The notes: generated from the letters alone by a model not told the origin. Shown: positions 17,396 through 26,684, numbered from the stretch's first letter. The stretch is 64,000 nucleotides of DNA from OLB7 sp966250335 (GCA_966250335.1 CBINGZ010000004.1:62001-126000), one strand, 5' to 3'. A program made the numbers and translations.

Positions 17396-18805
17396 ATGAC
17401 GACACGACATGATGCTCTGCGGCGTCGGTGGAGAGTTCCGATGCTCCACCTCCTCTGCGCGACCATGACGCTGGCCGTGGTCGCCTGTTCCGAGGAGAAC
17501 CTCGGTCCCGCCGGAGACGACGAGAACGTCAACTCCGGCGGCGGCCTGACGGTGTACAATGCCACCAGCAACGCCTTCACCTTTCCCGCTCCCGGCCTGA
17601 GCGGCGAGGATATGGATCTGCACATGGAGGGGGATGCGGCGTTCGAGGCCACCTACGTCACCTTCCCGGCAGTCGTCAACCCGGGGCTGGGGCCGGTCTA
17701 CAACAACACGTCGTGCGTCGGCTGTCATGCCCGCGACGGTCGGGGACGACCGCCGGAGCCGGGGGACAGACTCTCCTCGATGCTCTTCCGCATCAGCTCC
17801 GTCGGGAGCGCTCCGCAGGGGGGACCGCAGGCGGTGGATGGGTTCGGCACGCAGCTTCAGGATAGAGCGGTGATCGGGCGCGCGGCGGAGGGACGTGTCG
17901 AGATCGTCTATACCGAGCGCGAGGTGATTCTGGGGGATGGAAGCGTCGTATCGCTGCGCGAGCCGACCTACAGGATCGTCGACAGTTATCGCCCGCTCCC
18001 CGCCGGTACGATGCTCTCGCCGCGCGTCGCGCCGCCGATGATCGGTCTGGGGCTGCTGGAGGCGGTGCCGGACGAGGCGCTCCTGGCGCTCGCCGACGCA
18101 TCGGACCGCGATGGGGACGGAATCAGCGGCAGACCCAACATGTCGTATCATGTCGAGTCGGGGGAGATGAAACTGGGGCGCTTCGGCTGGAAGGCCGCCA
18201 CCCCCGGCCTGCGGCAGCAGACGGCCGGGGCGTTCAGCGAGGATATGGGGATCACCTCCTCCATCTTCCCCCAGGAGTCATGCCAGGGGCAGCCGCAGTG
18301 GGATACGAGCGGTTCCTACAGGCTGGAGGCGAACGAGTCGGCCGTGACGTCGATCACCCATTACGCCCGCACGCTCGGCGTCCCGGCCCGTCGCATGGCG
18401 ACGAACCCGACGGTGCGCCGCGGCAGGACGCTCTTCATGGAGGCGGGCTGCGGTTCATGCCATCTCCAGACGCTCAGAACGGGGCAGTCCGATATTCCAC
18501 AGCTGGCGAACCAGACGATCCACCCCTATACCGATCTTCTTCTGCACGACATGGGGGAAGGGCTCGCCGACAACCGCCCCGATTTCACCGCCGACGGCCG
18601 CGAGTGGCGCACCGCCCCTCTCTGGGGGATCGGCCTCACCCGCGTCGTCAACGGACATACCTACTTCCTGCACGACGGCCGCGCCCGTTCGCTGATCGAA
18701 GCGATCCTCTGGCACGGAGGGGAAGCCGGGAAGGCGCGCGAGTACGTGCGGAAGCTCAACACGACGGACAGGGGAGCGCTGATCGCCTTTCTGGAGTCGT
18801 TGTAG
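17396..18805 (+). CDS. di-haem oxidoreductase-like lipoprotein (DUF1111 family)
   Basis: The 469-residue protein has a lipobox with Cys31 (VVAC). It has two haem c sites, CVGCH at 107-111 and CGSCH at 352-356, and the C-terminal family signature THYARTLGVPAR...TYFLHDGRARSLIEAILWHGGEA. This matches the putative thiol/di-haem peroxidase family (DUF1111). The genes are commonly beside imelysin genes; a role in metal redox at the cell surface is inferred. The gap to the imelysin gene is 43 bp. A long hairpin follows the stop. Confidence 0.9.
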   Translation: MTTRHDALRRRWRVPMLHLLCATMTLAVVACSEENLGPAGDDENVNSGGGLTVYNATSNAFTFPAPGLSGEDMDLHMEGDAAFEATYVTFPAVVNPGLGPVYNNTSCVGCHARDGRGRPPEPGDRLSSMLFRISSVGSAPQGGPQAVDGFGTQLQDRAVIGRAAEGRVEIVYTEREVILGDGSVVSLREPTYRIVDSYRPLPAGTMLSPRVAPPMIGLGLLEAVPDEALLALADASDRDGDGISGRPNMSYHVESGEMKLGRFGWKAATPGLRQQTAGAFSEDMGITSSIFPQESCQGQPQWDTSGSYRLEANESAVTSITHYARTLGVPARRMATNPTVRRGRTLFMEAGCGSCHLQTLRTGQSDIPQLANQTIHPYTDLLLHDMGEGLADNRPDFTADGREWRTAPLWGIGLTRVVNGHTYFLHDGRARSLIEAILWHGGEAGKAREYVRKLNTTDRGALIAFLESL

Positions 18806-18834
18806 AGATAGATCCGACGCGAAGAGTCAACGGG

Positions 18835-18869
18835 AACGGGGGCACGGCATCCATTGCCGTGCCCCCGTT
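18835..18869. terminator. 15-bp perfect hairpin between convergent genes
   Basis: A perfect 15-bp stem (18835-18849 with 18855-18869) with loop TCCAT lies between the di-haem gene (+) and the sulfatase (-). It has only a short T-poor tail, so it is an atypical but strong candidate bidirectional terminator or 3'-end stabiliser. Confidence 0.65.
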
Positions 18870-18895
18870 CATATCGTACAATGACCGACTCAGTC

Positions 18896-20671
18896 TCAGT
18901 ATGTCGCCATTGCGCTCCCTTCCATCGTCTCGACGTCGGCGGCGTCGGAACCGCTGGTGCTCTGGCCGTCCGAGTCGTCCGTATCGGCCTCGGCGTACGG
19001 GCTGTGGCGCGGCAGGTCGGTGGAGATGAGAGGATTCGGGCCGGAGACCTTCGGCCAGATGATCATCTCAGGCGTGGTGCCGAGCTGTTCCATGACCCGG
19101 GTGAGCTTCCGATGCAGCCGCTGGCGCTGCGCCTCCACAATCTTCTGCTCCTTGGGGTCGAGCTGCTCGAAGACGGAGGGGAAGGCGAGGTTCGTTATCT
19201 CCAGCGGATCGTCGGAGGTGTCGTAGAGTTCGTACTCCGGCTGCGCTCCCGTGTAGATATCGTAATAGACCGCATACTTCCACTGCTTCTCCACGATCGC
19301 GCGGATGTGATTGGCGCCCGGCACGTAGAAGTAGAGATCGTCGTAGGTGAAGTGGATGTAGTCCTGCACATGCGAGTTCGGGTTCTGAAGTATCGGAGTG
19401 AGATCCTTCCCCTTGAAGATCCAGCGCTCGGGATCGGGAACGTCGGCGATCGCCGCCAGGGTCGGCATGATATCGATCAGGCCGGCGAGCGAGTCGGTGC
19501 TCTCGGCGTGGGGATACAATATCGGATTGGAGATAATAAACGGAACGTTCAGGGTCTCCCGGTAGATGTTGTACATCTTCTGCCGCTGGCGTCCGTGGGA
19601 CATCGCCATATCGCCGTGGTCGCTGATCCGGAAGACGACGGTCTCTTCCGTCATGCCCCGCTCGTCGAGCTTGTTGAGCACCTTCAGCATCTCCTTGTCC
19701 ACCACGCTGCAGAGGTACGCATAGAAGCGGCAGTAGCCGAGCTGCGCCTCGGTATCCTGGGCGGTGATCGGTCCGTTGCCGGCGTTGCTGATGATCCGGA
19801 ACTCCGCCTGGGCCTTCGGTTTCGTGGCGAGCGATTCGTCGACGGTCGGCGGCGTATCGATCGGGAGGTTCATGAACTGGTCGTCGCTGTAGCCGGCCGC
19901 CTGGTAGAGCGGCACCTGCTGACCGTCGATCGTGACGTACGCGCCGCCGGTGCCGGGATAGGCGAGGACGTCGTGCGGGTTCACCAGCGAGACGATCAGG
20001 CAGAACGGTTTATCGGAATCGTAGGTATCGAGGAAATGGAGCGCGCTCTGCCGTCTGGTGATCTCCGGCGGCAGATAGCCGTACTTGGCCGACTGTCCGT
20101 TGCCGTCGATGAAGCGCCCGTCGTTGTTGATGCTCCCGCCGCCGATGTTCGCAACCGCCATGTTGTCGCCGGCATCGGGCATTCCCCAGCCGTCGAATCC
20201 CCATCGCTCCGCGATATGGAGGGAGTCGACCTCGGTCCAGTACTTCTGTCCGAGCGGGACGCTGTACTGCGCCGGTTTCTGGAGATGCCACTTCCCCTTG
20301 AAGACGACGTTGTAGCCGGCGGTCTTCAGCATCTTCGCCATGTTCTGGAGGCGGCTCGCCATGCCGCGCTGCCGCTGTTCGGCCATCGTCAGGGTGCTCT
20401 GGTTCGGGTTGCCGCTCATGTTGTCGAACTCGAGCACTTCGGTGACGCCGTGCTGCGCGGGATAGAGGCCGGTGAACATGGTGACGCGGCTGGGAGAGCA
20501 GGTGCAGGAGTTGGTGAAGCCGCGGTTGAAGGTCAATCCGTTCGCCTTCAGGCGGCGCATCGCCGGCAGGTTCTCTTCCTCCCAGCCCGCGGGCCAGTAG
20601 GGATGCGCGCTCTGCTGATCGCTGATCAGGATCACGATGTTCGGTCGCCGTCGTAGATCGCCGTATGGCAT
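18896..20671 (-). CDS. sulfatase family hydrolase (formylglycine type)
   Basis: The 591-residue protein has the sulfatase signature C-x-P-S-R at 58-62 (CSPSR), whose Cys58 is normally converted to formylglycine. It also has the N-terminal metal site (ILISDQQ near 15-20), GKWHLQKP, and the FRISDHGDMAMSHGRQRQKMYNIYRE block. There is no signal peptide, so it is probably cytoplasmic unless processed differently. The substrate is unknown; choline-sulfatase- and arylsulfatase-like members look similar. The start is the ATG at 20671 with a strong SD (GAGGAGGG) 5 nt before it; an upstream GTG at 20686 is less likely. No FGE-maturase gene is nearby. Confidence 0.88.
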   Translation of the reverse strand: MPYGDLRRRPNIVILISDQQSAHPYWPAGWEEENLPAMRRLKANGLTFNRGFTNSCTCSPSRVTMFTGLYPAQHGVTEVLEFDNMSGNPNQSTLTMAEQRQRGMASRLQNMAKMLKTAGYNVVFKGKWHLQKPAQYSVPLGQKYWTEVDSLHIAERWGFDGWGMPDAGDNMAVANIGGGSINNDGRFIDGNGQSAKYGYLPPEITRRQSALHFLDTYDSDKPFCLIVSLVNPHDVLAYPGTGGAYVTIDGQQVPLYQAAGYSDDQFMNLPIDTPPTVDESLATKPKAQAEFRIISNAGNGPITAQDTEAQLGYCRFYAYLCSVVDKEMLKVLNKLDERGMTEETVVFRISDHGDMAMSHGRQRQKMYNIYRETLNVPFIISNPILYPHAESTDSLAGLIDIMPTLAAIADVPDPERWIFKGKDLTPILQNPNSHVQDYIHFTYDDLYFYVPGANHIRAIVEKQWKYAVYYDIYTGAQPEYELYDTSDDPLEITNLAFPSVFEQLDPKEQKIVEAQRQRLHRKLTRVMEQLGTTPEMIIWPKVSGPNPLISTDLPRHSPYAEADTDDSDGQSTSGSDAADVETMEGSAMATY

Positions 20672-20938
20672 ACGAACCCTCCTCACGTGTAATGGTTATG
20701 GTAGATCGGAACGCCCTGTGCGGAGCCGCATGCGCGATGAGAGGTGCATCGTGCGGCACGTGCGCCGCATCGGGGTCATGAAGATCGAGTTGAGATCGAT
20801 ACGAACCGGCCGGTTGCAGGTCCGTGCGAAGAATCTATCGCAGTATACGAAAGATTCGGGGATATCGTAGTCGGAGAGTGTTTGGGGAAGGGGACATCGG
20901 ATGCTTCGTCCTTTGATCTGAAATGCTCATCTTCTCCC

Positions 20939-21838
20939 ATGACCATCTTTTACTCCGACTCCTATACCGTCGAGCTCCCTCCCGGTCACCGCTTCCCGAT
21001 GCGAAAATATCGTATGCTGAGGGAAGCCCTGCTGGCCAATGGGGTGGTCGCGGAGAAGGAACTGCATGAGGCGGTTCCCGTGGAGCCGGAGGAACTGCTC
21101 TGTGCGCACACCTCCGGATACGTCGAGAGCTTCGTGGCGGGGAGGGTCGATCCGAAGATCGTCCGGCGGATCGGCATCCCCTGGAGCCCCGCGTTCGTCA
21201 GGCGGTCGCTGGCGTCGGTCGGGGGGACGCTCGGGGCGGCGTATGCGGCGTTGAAGGAAGGGATCGCGGGGAACCTCGCCGGCGGCACCCATCATGCGTT
21301 TCCGGACTACGGCGAGGGCTACTGCGTCTTCAACGATATCGCCGTCGCGGGGTGTACGCTGCTGGGCCTGGGACTTGCGCATCGCATTGCCGTCATCGAT
21401 CTGGATGTGCATCAGGGGAACGGCACGGCCGCCCTCTTCATGAACGAGCCGCGTGTCTTCACCTTCAGCATGCACGGCCGGAACAACTTTCCCTTCACCA
21501 AGATCCCCTCGACGCTCGATCTGCCGGTGGAGGATGGAACCGGAGACGACGAATACCTGACGCTGCTGGAACAGGCGCTCCCGCGGGTTCTCCGCTTCAA
21601 TCCTGATGTGATATTCTATCAGGCCGGTGTCGATCCCCTCGTTCACGATACGCTGGGGCGGTTGAAGATGTCCCACGCGGGGCTCATGGAACGGGATCGC
21701 ATGGTGCTGAGCGTCGCGCGGGAAGGGGAGATCCCGATCGTCCTCACGCTCGGCGGCGGCTACTCACGGCCGATCGAGGAGACGGTGAAGGCGCATGTGG
21801 GGACGTATCGTGTCGCGAAGGAGCTCTTCAAGCTCTGA
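20939..21838 (+). CDS. histone deacetylase family protein
   Basis: The 299-residue protein has all class signatures. GGTHHA at 115-120 (His118/His119) is followed by the zinc ligands Asp156 and His158 in DLDVHQGNGTA, Asp232 in YQAGVDPL, and LGGGYSRP near the end. Bacterial members deacetylate acetylpolyamines or acetyl-lysines, or act on acetoin metabolism; the substrate here is unknown. The frame is open upstream to 20744, but the domain begins at the ATG at 20939. It is divergent from the sulfatase across 267 bp. Confidence 0.9.
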   Translation: MTIFYSDSYTVELPPGHRFPMRKYRMLREALLANGVVAEKELHEAVPVEPEELLCAHTSGYVESFVAGRVDPKIVRRIGIPWSPAFVRRSLASVGGTLGAAYAALKEGIAGNLAGGTHHAFPDYGEGYCVFNDIAVAGCTLLGLGLAHRIAVIDLDVHQGNGTAALFMNEPRVFTFSMHGRNNFPFTKIPSTLDLPVEDGTGDDEYLTLLEQALPRVLRFNPDVIFYQAGVDPLVHDTLGRLKMSHAGLMERDRMVLSVAREGEIPIVLTLGGGYSRPIEETVKAHVGTYRVAKELFKL

Positions 21839-21902
21839 CCCCACCCCATGCTACAGTTCTTTGCTGCCGCCCCCCGTGGCTGCGGCGTTCGGGCGGTTCT
21901 TG

Positions 21903-21909
21903 TAATTTG
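21903..21909 (+). promoter_or_regulatory. promoter-like element (TAATTTG)
   Basis: TAATTTG lies 40 bp before the glycosyltransferase start at 21950. It has one base fewer than the TAnnTTTG consensus, so the call is weak, but the spacing agrees with other units in the window. Confidence 0.25.
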
Positions 21910-21949
21910 ACCCGGTTCGTACACGATCTCAGCCGGTATCACGTTTCCG

Positions 21950-23083
21950 ATGGGTACACTTCTCACGACAATCGCGGCGCGACTTCATCCTCTGGAGCTG
22001 GCGAACAAACGCTTCTGGCTTGCAGTCCTGAGGCGGATATGGCATAACAGGCCGCTGGCGAAGAAGCTCGACCCGGCCTCGGTCCGCCGCGTCCTCTTCA
22101 TCCGCTATGACGTCATCGGCGATATGATCACCACGCTCCCGACGATCGAGCGGCTCAAGCGGCTGAACCCGGCAATCGAGATCGATGTGCTCGCCTCCCC
22201 CGCGAACCGCAGGATCATCGAGCACGATCCGAACGTCAGCCGGATCTTCATCCGTCATCGTTCCCTCGTCCCCTTTCTGGAGGAGCTGAAGAAGATGCGC
22301 CGGCGGAAGTACGATGTCGTCATCCCCTGCATCTTCGGCAGCACCTCCATCGTCGGGATCTTCTCCAACCTGATCGGCGGCCCGAAGGCGGTGAAGGCGA
22401 CGATATGGCGGGGGGAGAGATACGACTTCCTCTTCAACGTCCAGTCGATGGCGGCGTATCATCAGAGGTCGTACTGGGACAGGATGCTCTACATCCTCCC
22501 CGACACGTTCGATTTCGACTTCGATCCCGACGACGTCCGTCCCTACATAGCGATCGACGAGGGCTCGCACGCCGCCGCCGAACGCAACCTGGCGGCGCTC
22601 GGGCTCCTCTCCGGCGGGTTCGTCCTCCTGAACCTCTCGGTCCGGAGGGAGCGGAACAGATGGTCGCGCGAGGGGTACGATTCCCTCATCTCGGCGCTTC
22701 TCGCCCGTGATCCCGAACGGCCGATCCTCCTTCTCAGCACGGCCGAGGAGGCGGGGCTGGCCCGGGAGATCATCGCGACGCACGGCGCCGGGGGACGGAT
22801 CGTGATCTACCCGGCAACCGGGAATGTGCTGGAAGTGATCAGTGTTATCGGGAGGAGCCGACTCGTCGTTACACCCGACACCGGCGTCGTCCACATGGCG
22901 GCGGCGACGGGAAGACCGGTGATGACGCTCTACGCCGACGAACGCGCCGCGGGGGACTGGGCCCCCTACAGAGTTCCGTACCGGGCCCTCTTCGCCGACT
23001 GGAAGCCGGTTTCCACGATCCCCCCCGAAGAGGCGGTCGCCGCCCTGAACGATCTGCTGGACGAAATCGAAGGGCGCGATTGA
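21950..23083 (+). CDS. glycosyltransferase family 9 (heptosyltransferase-like)
   Basis: The 377-residue protein has the GT9 N-terminal signature RRVLFIRYDVIGDMITTLPTIERLK. The C-terminal half carries the family's nucleotide-sugar site (VVTPDTGVVHMAAATGRPVMTLY). GT9 enzymes add heptose or related sugars to lipopolysaccharide cores using ADP-heptose. The donor here is not proven. It is a GT-B fold cytoplasmic or membrane-associated enzyme. The start is the ATG at 21950. Next is MoxR, with a promoter-like box in between, so the two are probably separate units. Confidence 0.9.
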   Translation: MGTLLTTIAARLHPLELANKRFWLAVLRRIWHNRPLAKKLDPASVRRVLFIRYDVIGDMITTLPTIERLKRLNPAIEIDVLASPANRRIIEHDPNVSRIFIRHRSLVPFLEELKKMRRRKYDVVIPCIFGSTSIVGIFSNLIGGPKAVKATIWRGERYDFLFNVQSMAAYHQRSYWDRMLYILPDTFDFDFDPDDVRPYIAIDEGSHAAAERNLAALGLLSGGFVLLNLSVRRERNRWSREGYDSLISALLARDPERPILLLSTAEEAGLAREIIATHGAGGRIVIYPATGNVLEVISVIGRSRLVVTPDTGVVHMAAATGRPVMTLYADERAAGDWAPYRVPYRALFADWKPVSTIPPEEAVAALNDLLDEIEGRD

Positions 23084-23111
23084 GGCGTTGAACGGGGTCC
23101 CGGTCCGCAGG

Positions 23112-23119
23112 TATATTCG
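23112..23119 (+). promoter_or_regulatory. promoter-like -7 element (TATATTCG)
   Basis: TATATTCG lies 69 bp before the MoxR start, and a TTG at 23088-23090 is 21 bp upstream. The pair resembles the Bacteroidota TTG/TAnnTTTG promoter. Confidence 0.45.
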
Positions 23120-23188
23120 GCGCCTCTCTCCGGCACGGAGAAACCGTAGACGCATACGATATTCAACACACGATACAAGGAGCAGCCA

Positions 23189-24172
23189 GTGGCAAACGAC
23201 GTAGAGGCGGTAAAGGCACTTCAACAGTCGTACAGTGCGATCCGCCGTGAGATCGGGAAGGTGATCGTCGGGCAGGATGCGATCATCGAGCAGTTGCTGA
23301 TTTCCCTCCTCGCCCGCGGCCACTGCCTGCTGGTGGGGGTTCCCGGGCTTGCCAAGACGCTGCTGATCAGAACGCTGTCGGAGGTGCTCGATCTCTCCTT
23401 CAACCGCGTCCAGTTCACCCCCGACCTGATGCCGAGCGACATCACCGGCACCGAGGTGATCGAGGAGAACAGGACGACGGGGGAGAAGATCTTCAGGTTC
23501 GTCAAGGGGCCGATCTTCTCCAACATCGTGCTGGCCGACGAGATCAACCGTACGCCGCCGAAGACGCAGGCGGCGCTCCTGGAGTCGATGCAGGAACATC
23601 ACGTCACGGCCGCCGGGCAGACCTATCCCCTCCCCGAGCCTTTCTTCGTCCTCGCCACCCAGAACCCGATCGAACAGGAGGGAACCTATCCCCTCCCTGA
23701 AGCGCAGCTCGACCGCTTCATGTTCAACCTCTGGCTCGACTACCCCTCGTTCGCCGAGGAGGTGCAGATCGTGAAGCAGACGACGGCGGGGGCGGTTCCG
23801 AGACTGGAGAAGGTGATGAACGGAATGCAGATCATGGCGGCCCAGGATCTCGTCCGCCGTGTCCCCGTGGCCGACAACGTCATCGAGTACGCGGTCCGGC
23901 TGGTCGCCAACACCCGCCCCCGCATGAACGGCTCGCCGAAGTTCATCAACGATCTGCTCGGCTACGGCGCCGGGCCGCGCGCGTCGCAGTATCTGATTCT
24001 GGGAGCCAAGACGCGGGCGGTGCTTCAGGGACGGTTCTCGCCGGAGGCGGAGGATGTCCGCGCCGTTGCGCTGCCGGTGCTGCGCCATCGTATCGTGACG
24101 AACTTCAATGCCGAGGCGGATAACATCACGCCGCAGGAGATCGTGTCGCGACTTATGGAAGCGGTGAAATAG
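23189..24172 (+). CDS. MoxR family AAA+ ATPase
   Basis: The 327-residue protein has Walker A GVPGLAKT at 50-57, Walker B IVLADEIN (Asp117/Glu118), and the MoxR signatures LESMQEHHVTAAG, ATQNPIEQEGTYPLPEAQLDRFMFN and a C-terminal lid. MoxR ATPases act as chaperones, often for von Willebrand factor A partners in metal insertion or envelope integrity. No VWA, DUF58 or transglutaminase partner gene follows here, which is unusual for MoxR. The start is a GTG at 23189 with AAGGAG 6 nt upstream. A UUCG-loop terminator follows. Confidence 0.93.
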   Translation: MANDVEAVKALQQSYSAIRREIGKVIVGQDAIIEQLLISLLARGHCLLVGVPGLAKTLLIRTLSEVLDLSFNRVQFTPDLMPSDITGTEVIEENRTTGEKIFRFVKGPIFSNIVLADEINRTPPKTQAALLESMQEHHVTAAGQTYPLPEPFFVLATQNPIEQEGTYPLPEAQLDRFMFNLWLDYPSFAEEVQIVKQTTAGAVPRLEKVMNGMQIMAAQDLVRRVPVADNVIEYAVRLVANTRPRMNGSPKFINDLLGYGAGPRASQYLILGAKTRAVLQGRFSPEAEDVRAVALPVLRHRIVTNFNAEADNITPQEIVSRLMEAVK

Positions 24173-24193
24173 TTGCAGCCGTCGAACGGGGAA

Positions 24194-24217
24194 GGGCCGA
24201 TCGTTCGCGATCGGCCC
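24194..24217. terminator. UUCG-loop hairpin after moxR
   Basis: A 10-bp perfect stem (GGGCCGATCG / CGATCGGCCC) capped by TTCG lies between convergent genes. UUCG loops are very stable. The T-run is poor (GTTACT), so it may work with other 3' signals. Confidence 0.6.
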
Positions 24218-24218
24218 G

Positions 24219-25241
24219 TTACTCCAGCGCCTCCAGCAGCCGCCGCTTCATCCGTTCCGGCTTGAACTCCTCCAGCCGTCCCTCCGGATAGGTCGCAACG
24301 TGACGATAGAACTCGGCGTCGTTCACAAGGCGGCGGCCTATCTCCACCGCCCTGTCGAGGTCGAACGCGTCGTCGACGGTCGTCTCCGGGAAGAGCTCCC
24401 GCCAGTGTGTCGTGGAACGGGTCGTGATGATCGGGATGCGGAGCGCGGCGGCGTCGAGCAGATAGCGTCCCCAGGTGTAGCGCTCGTCCAGGTTCAGCCA
24501 GAGATATGCCGAGGCGTTGGCGGGGAAGTATTCCTCCAGTCCCGTCGCCTGCCGTACCTCCAGGTTCGGATCGTCGTAGAGTTCCTTCGCCCGGTTCATG
24601 TATCGTTCGGCCGTCAGCTCCCGTTCCCCTCTGATCAGAGCGGGAACGAGCGTGTTCAGCCGTCTGTGGAATCTGTGCTCGTACCCGTAGCAGGGGATGC
24701 CGATATCTCGTGCAACGATTCTATCGTTCCAGCGGCGCAGCAGATAGGGGCAGAGGAACGCCTCGCGACGGCGGCGATCGAACGGGACGATGAACCGTTC
24801 CACCCTCTCCACCGGATACGGTATTCCGATATATTCAACCCTTGCGGAGGTGAGGCGGCGGAAGAAGCCGAGCGTGTTGACGTTGATGCAGTCGACAAGA
24901 TCGGACCGGTCCAGAACCGCGCGGATATGCGGCATCGGCGTCAGATAGTCGAGAAGATTTCCTTCGGTCAGCGTCACCCATTTCACCGAGGCGGGGCGGT
25001 CGTCGGAGAGTTCGGCGAGACGCTGAAGCGTGCCGAGTTCGGTGTCGGCGATAACAATATCGCAATGCTCCAGATCGGAACGGCGTGCCAGATGGGTGGA
25101 GAGATATTCGCCGCCGAACGCATGAACCCACGCCTCGATCCCGTTCGCCGTTGCTTCACGATCCGTTCGTTCGGAGGCGCGCCAGCGTTCGCGCTCGGCG
25201 CCCAGAACGACGACACGGGGCTGTGATGATCGAATGCTCAC
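24219..25241 (-). CDS. glycosyltransferase-like (GT-B fold) protein, unknown specificity
   Basis: The 340-residue protein looks GT-B-like. Its C-terminal half carries YTWGRYLLDAAALRIPIITTRSTTHWRELFP followed by a helix and a glycosyltransferase-style tail (RLVNDAEFYRHVATYPEGRLEEFKPER). The N-terminal half has a putative substrate domain (RFIVPFDRRRREAFLCPYLLRRW). I do not recognise a named family. The start is a GTG at 25241 with no clear SD, so the exact N-terminus is uncertain. It is the last gene of the adk-tam unit on this strand (gap 52 bp). Confidence 0.6.
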   Translation of the reverse strand: MSIRSSQPRVVVLGAERERWRASERTDREATANGIEAWVHAFGGEYLSTHLARRSDLEHCDIVIADTELGTLQRLAELSDDRPASVKWVTLTEGNLLDYLTPMPHIRAVLDRSDLVDCINVNTLGFFRRLTSARVEYIGIPYPVERVERFIVPFDRRRREAFLCPYLLRRWNDRIVARDIGIPCYGYEHRFHRRLNTLVPALIRGERELTAERYMNRAKELYDDPNLEVRQATGLEEYFPANASAYLWLNLDERYTWGRYLLDAAALRIPIITTRSTTHWRELFPETTVDDAFDLDRAVEIGRRLVNDAEFYRHVATYPEGRLEEFKPERMKRRLLEALE

Positions 25242-25293
25242 GGAAGAGATCGCGGATGGTTGGGCGGAAGGTCCCCGATCGGCACGCCGGAGA

Positions 25294-26097
25294 TCAACGG
25301 CGTCCCCGGAAGAGGATGCGCTTGAAGGGATAGAAATAGGGACGCGACGGGTCGAGCCGCGCCATCAGACGCTCGCGATAGCGCGCCAGGAAGGTCTCGT
25401 ACATCTCGAGCGAAAGCCGCCGCTGATAATATGTGAGGAGCGTCCCCTTCACCCACTCCACCACCTCCTCTCGCGAGGCGAGATGATGCCCGTAGACCTG
25501 AAGCCGCACATGCTGCTCGCTGTATCCCAGCCTGTCGAGCAGGGTCGCGTATTCCTCGGGGGCGAGGACCGATGTCCCTCTCGGGACGTTGCCGAGCGCC
25601 TCGGCGAACGGTTCCTCCATCGCGATCTCCGCCGCCGCCAGATGCGACGGGTGGTCGTGGTTGGCGGGAACCTGCACGGCGAGCTCTCCCCCCGGAGCAA
25701 GACTCTCCGTCAGCCGTTCGATCACCGCCCGATTGTCCGGAACCCACTGCAGCGCCGCGTTCGAGAAGATGAGATCGTATCCCCCCGGCTCATGAAACGT
25801 CCCGATCTCTCCAAGCTCGAACCTGAGTCCGGAACCGGCGAACGGGGCGCTCTTGGCGAGCATCGCCGGGGAGTTGTCGATTCCGATCGTCTCCCGTGCC
25901 CCAAGCCTCTCATGAAGAAGCTTCGTCAGCTCCCCCGTGCCGCAGCCGAGGTCGACGACCCTCATGCCGGGGACCGGTTCCACAAGAGCGAGAAGGTCGT
26001 GAAAGGGCCTGCTCCGCTCGTCGCGGAACCGTTCGTACTGATCGGGATTCCAGGCATCGGCCGGACGGCCGGGGGCGGGTGTCATGCTCTTCTGCAT
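25294..26097 (-). CDS. tam: trans-aconitate 2-methyltransferase-like protein
   Basis: The 267-residue protein has the Tam pattern. It reads AWNPDQYERFRDERSRPFHDLLALV, then SAM motif I VVDLGCGTGELTKLL, then GIDNSPAMLAKS and LIFSNAALQWVPD, and ends FYPFKRILFRGR. In E. coli Tam monomethylates trans-aconitate. The conserved ALQWV and YPFKR elements make it a confident family member. The start is the ATG at 26097 (an ATG at 26085 is possible). It lies 29 bp after adk on the same strand. Confidence 0.88.
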   Translation of the reverse strand: MQKSMTPAPGRPADAWNPDQYERFRDERSRPFHDLLALVEPVPGMRVVDLGCGTGELTKLLHERLGARETIGIDNSPAMLAKSAPFAGSGLRFELGEIGTFHEPGGYDLIFSNAALQWVPDNRAVIERLTESLAPGGELAVQVPANHDHPSHLAAAEIAMEEPFAEALGNVPRGTSVLAPEEYATLLDRLGYSEQHVRLQVYGHHLASREEVVEWVKGTLLTYYQRRLSLEMYETFLARYRERLMARLDPSRPYFYPFKRILFRGRR

Positions 26098-26126
26098 GTC
26101 GATGCTGATGTTCAGACCGGTCCTGT

Positions 26127-26684
26127 TCAGACGGCGACGCCGATCGCTGCCAGAATGCGCTCCTGCACATCCTCGATCTCCCCCAGACCGTTGATCTCCG
26201 TCACCAGTCCCTGGCGGCGGTAGTGGTCGAGCACCGGAGCGGTCTCATCCTCATAAATTTTGAGTCTGCGCTTGATCACCTCTTCGGTGTCGTCCACACG
26301 GCCGCGCTTCAGGGCACGCCCGGTCAGCTCCTCCTCGGGAGCGATCAGGAAGACGACATGGTCGATGCGGCAGTTCTTCTCCGCCATCGCGGCGTCGAGC
26401 GATTCGGCCTGAGCCAGATTGCGCGGGTAGCCGTCGAGGATATATCCCCGCTCGCAGCTCGGGGCGTCCAGAGCCTCAAGCGCGATCGCGGTGGTGACCT
26501 CGTCAGGGACGAGAATGCCGTTGTCGGCGTATTCCTTCACTTTCAGGCCGAGCTCGGTTCCTGCGGCCTTTGCTGCGCGGAAGATCTCGCCGGTGGAGAT
26601 GTGGGGTAGGTCCAGACGCTCGGCAAGCTTGACAGCCTGCGTTCCTTTGCCGACTCCGGGTGGGCCAAACAGAATGATGTTCAT
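26127..26684 (-). CDS. adk: adenylate kinase, short-LID type
   Basis: The 185-residue protein begins MNIILFGPPGVGKGTQ with the P-loop at 7-15. It has LPHISTGEIFRAA, YILDGYPRNLAQA and VIKRRLKIYEDETAPVLDHY. It catalyses ATP + AMP to 2 ADP. The LID region (ALKRGRVDDTEEVIKRRL) is short and lacks the zinc/long-LID insertion of most bacterial Adks, hence 185 rather than about 214 residues. The frame extends upstream to 26816, but the P-loop gives the ATG at 26684. Tam follows in the same transcript. Confidence 0.93.
   Translation of the reverse strand: MNIILFGPPGVGKGTQAVKLAERLDLPHISTGEIFRAAKAAGTELGLKVKEYADNGILVPDEVTTAIALEALDAPSCERGYILDGYPRNLAQAESLDAAMAEKNCRIDHVVFLIAPEEELTGRALKRGRVDDTEEVIKRRLKIYEDETAPVLDHYRRQGLVTEINGLGEIEDVQERILAAIGVAV

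Noticed and set aside
18854..20656. 600-codon plus-strand frame opposite the sulfatase
   Set aside because: It is antisense to a gene with an intact sulfatase active site and shows no coherent domain; it is a shadow.
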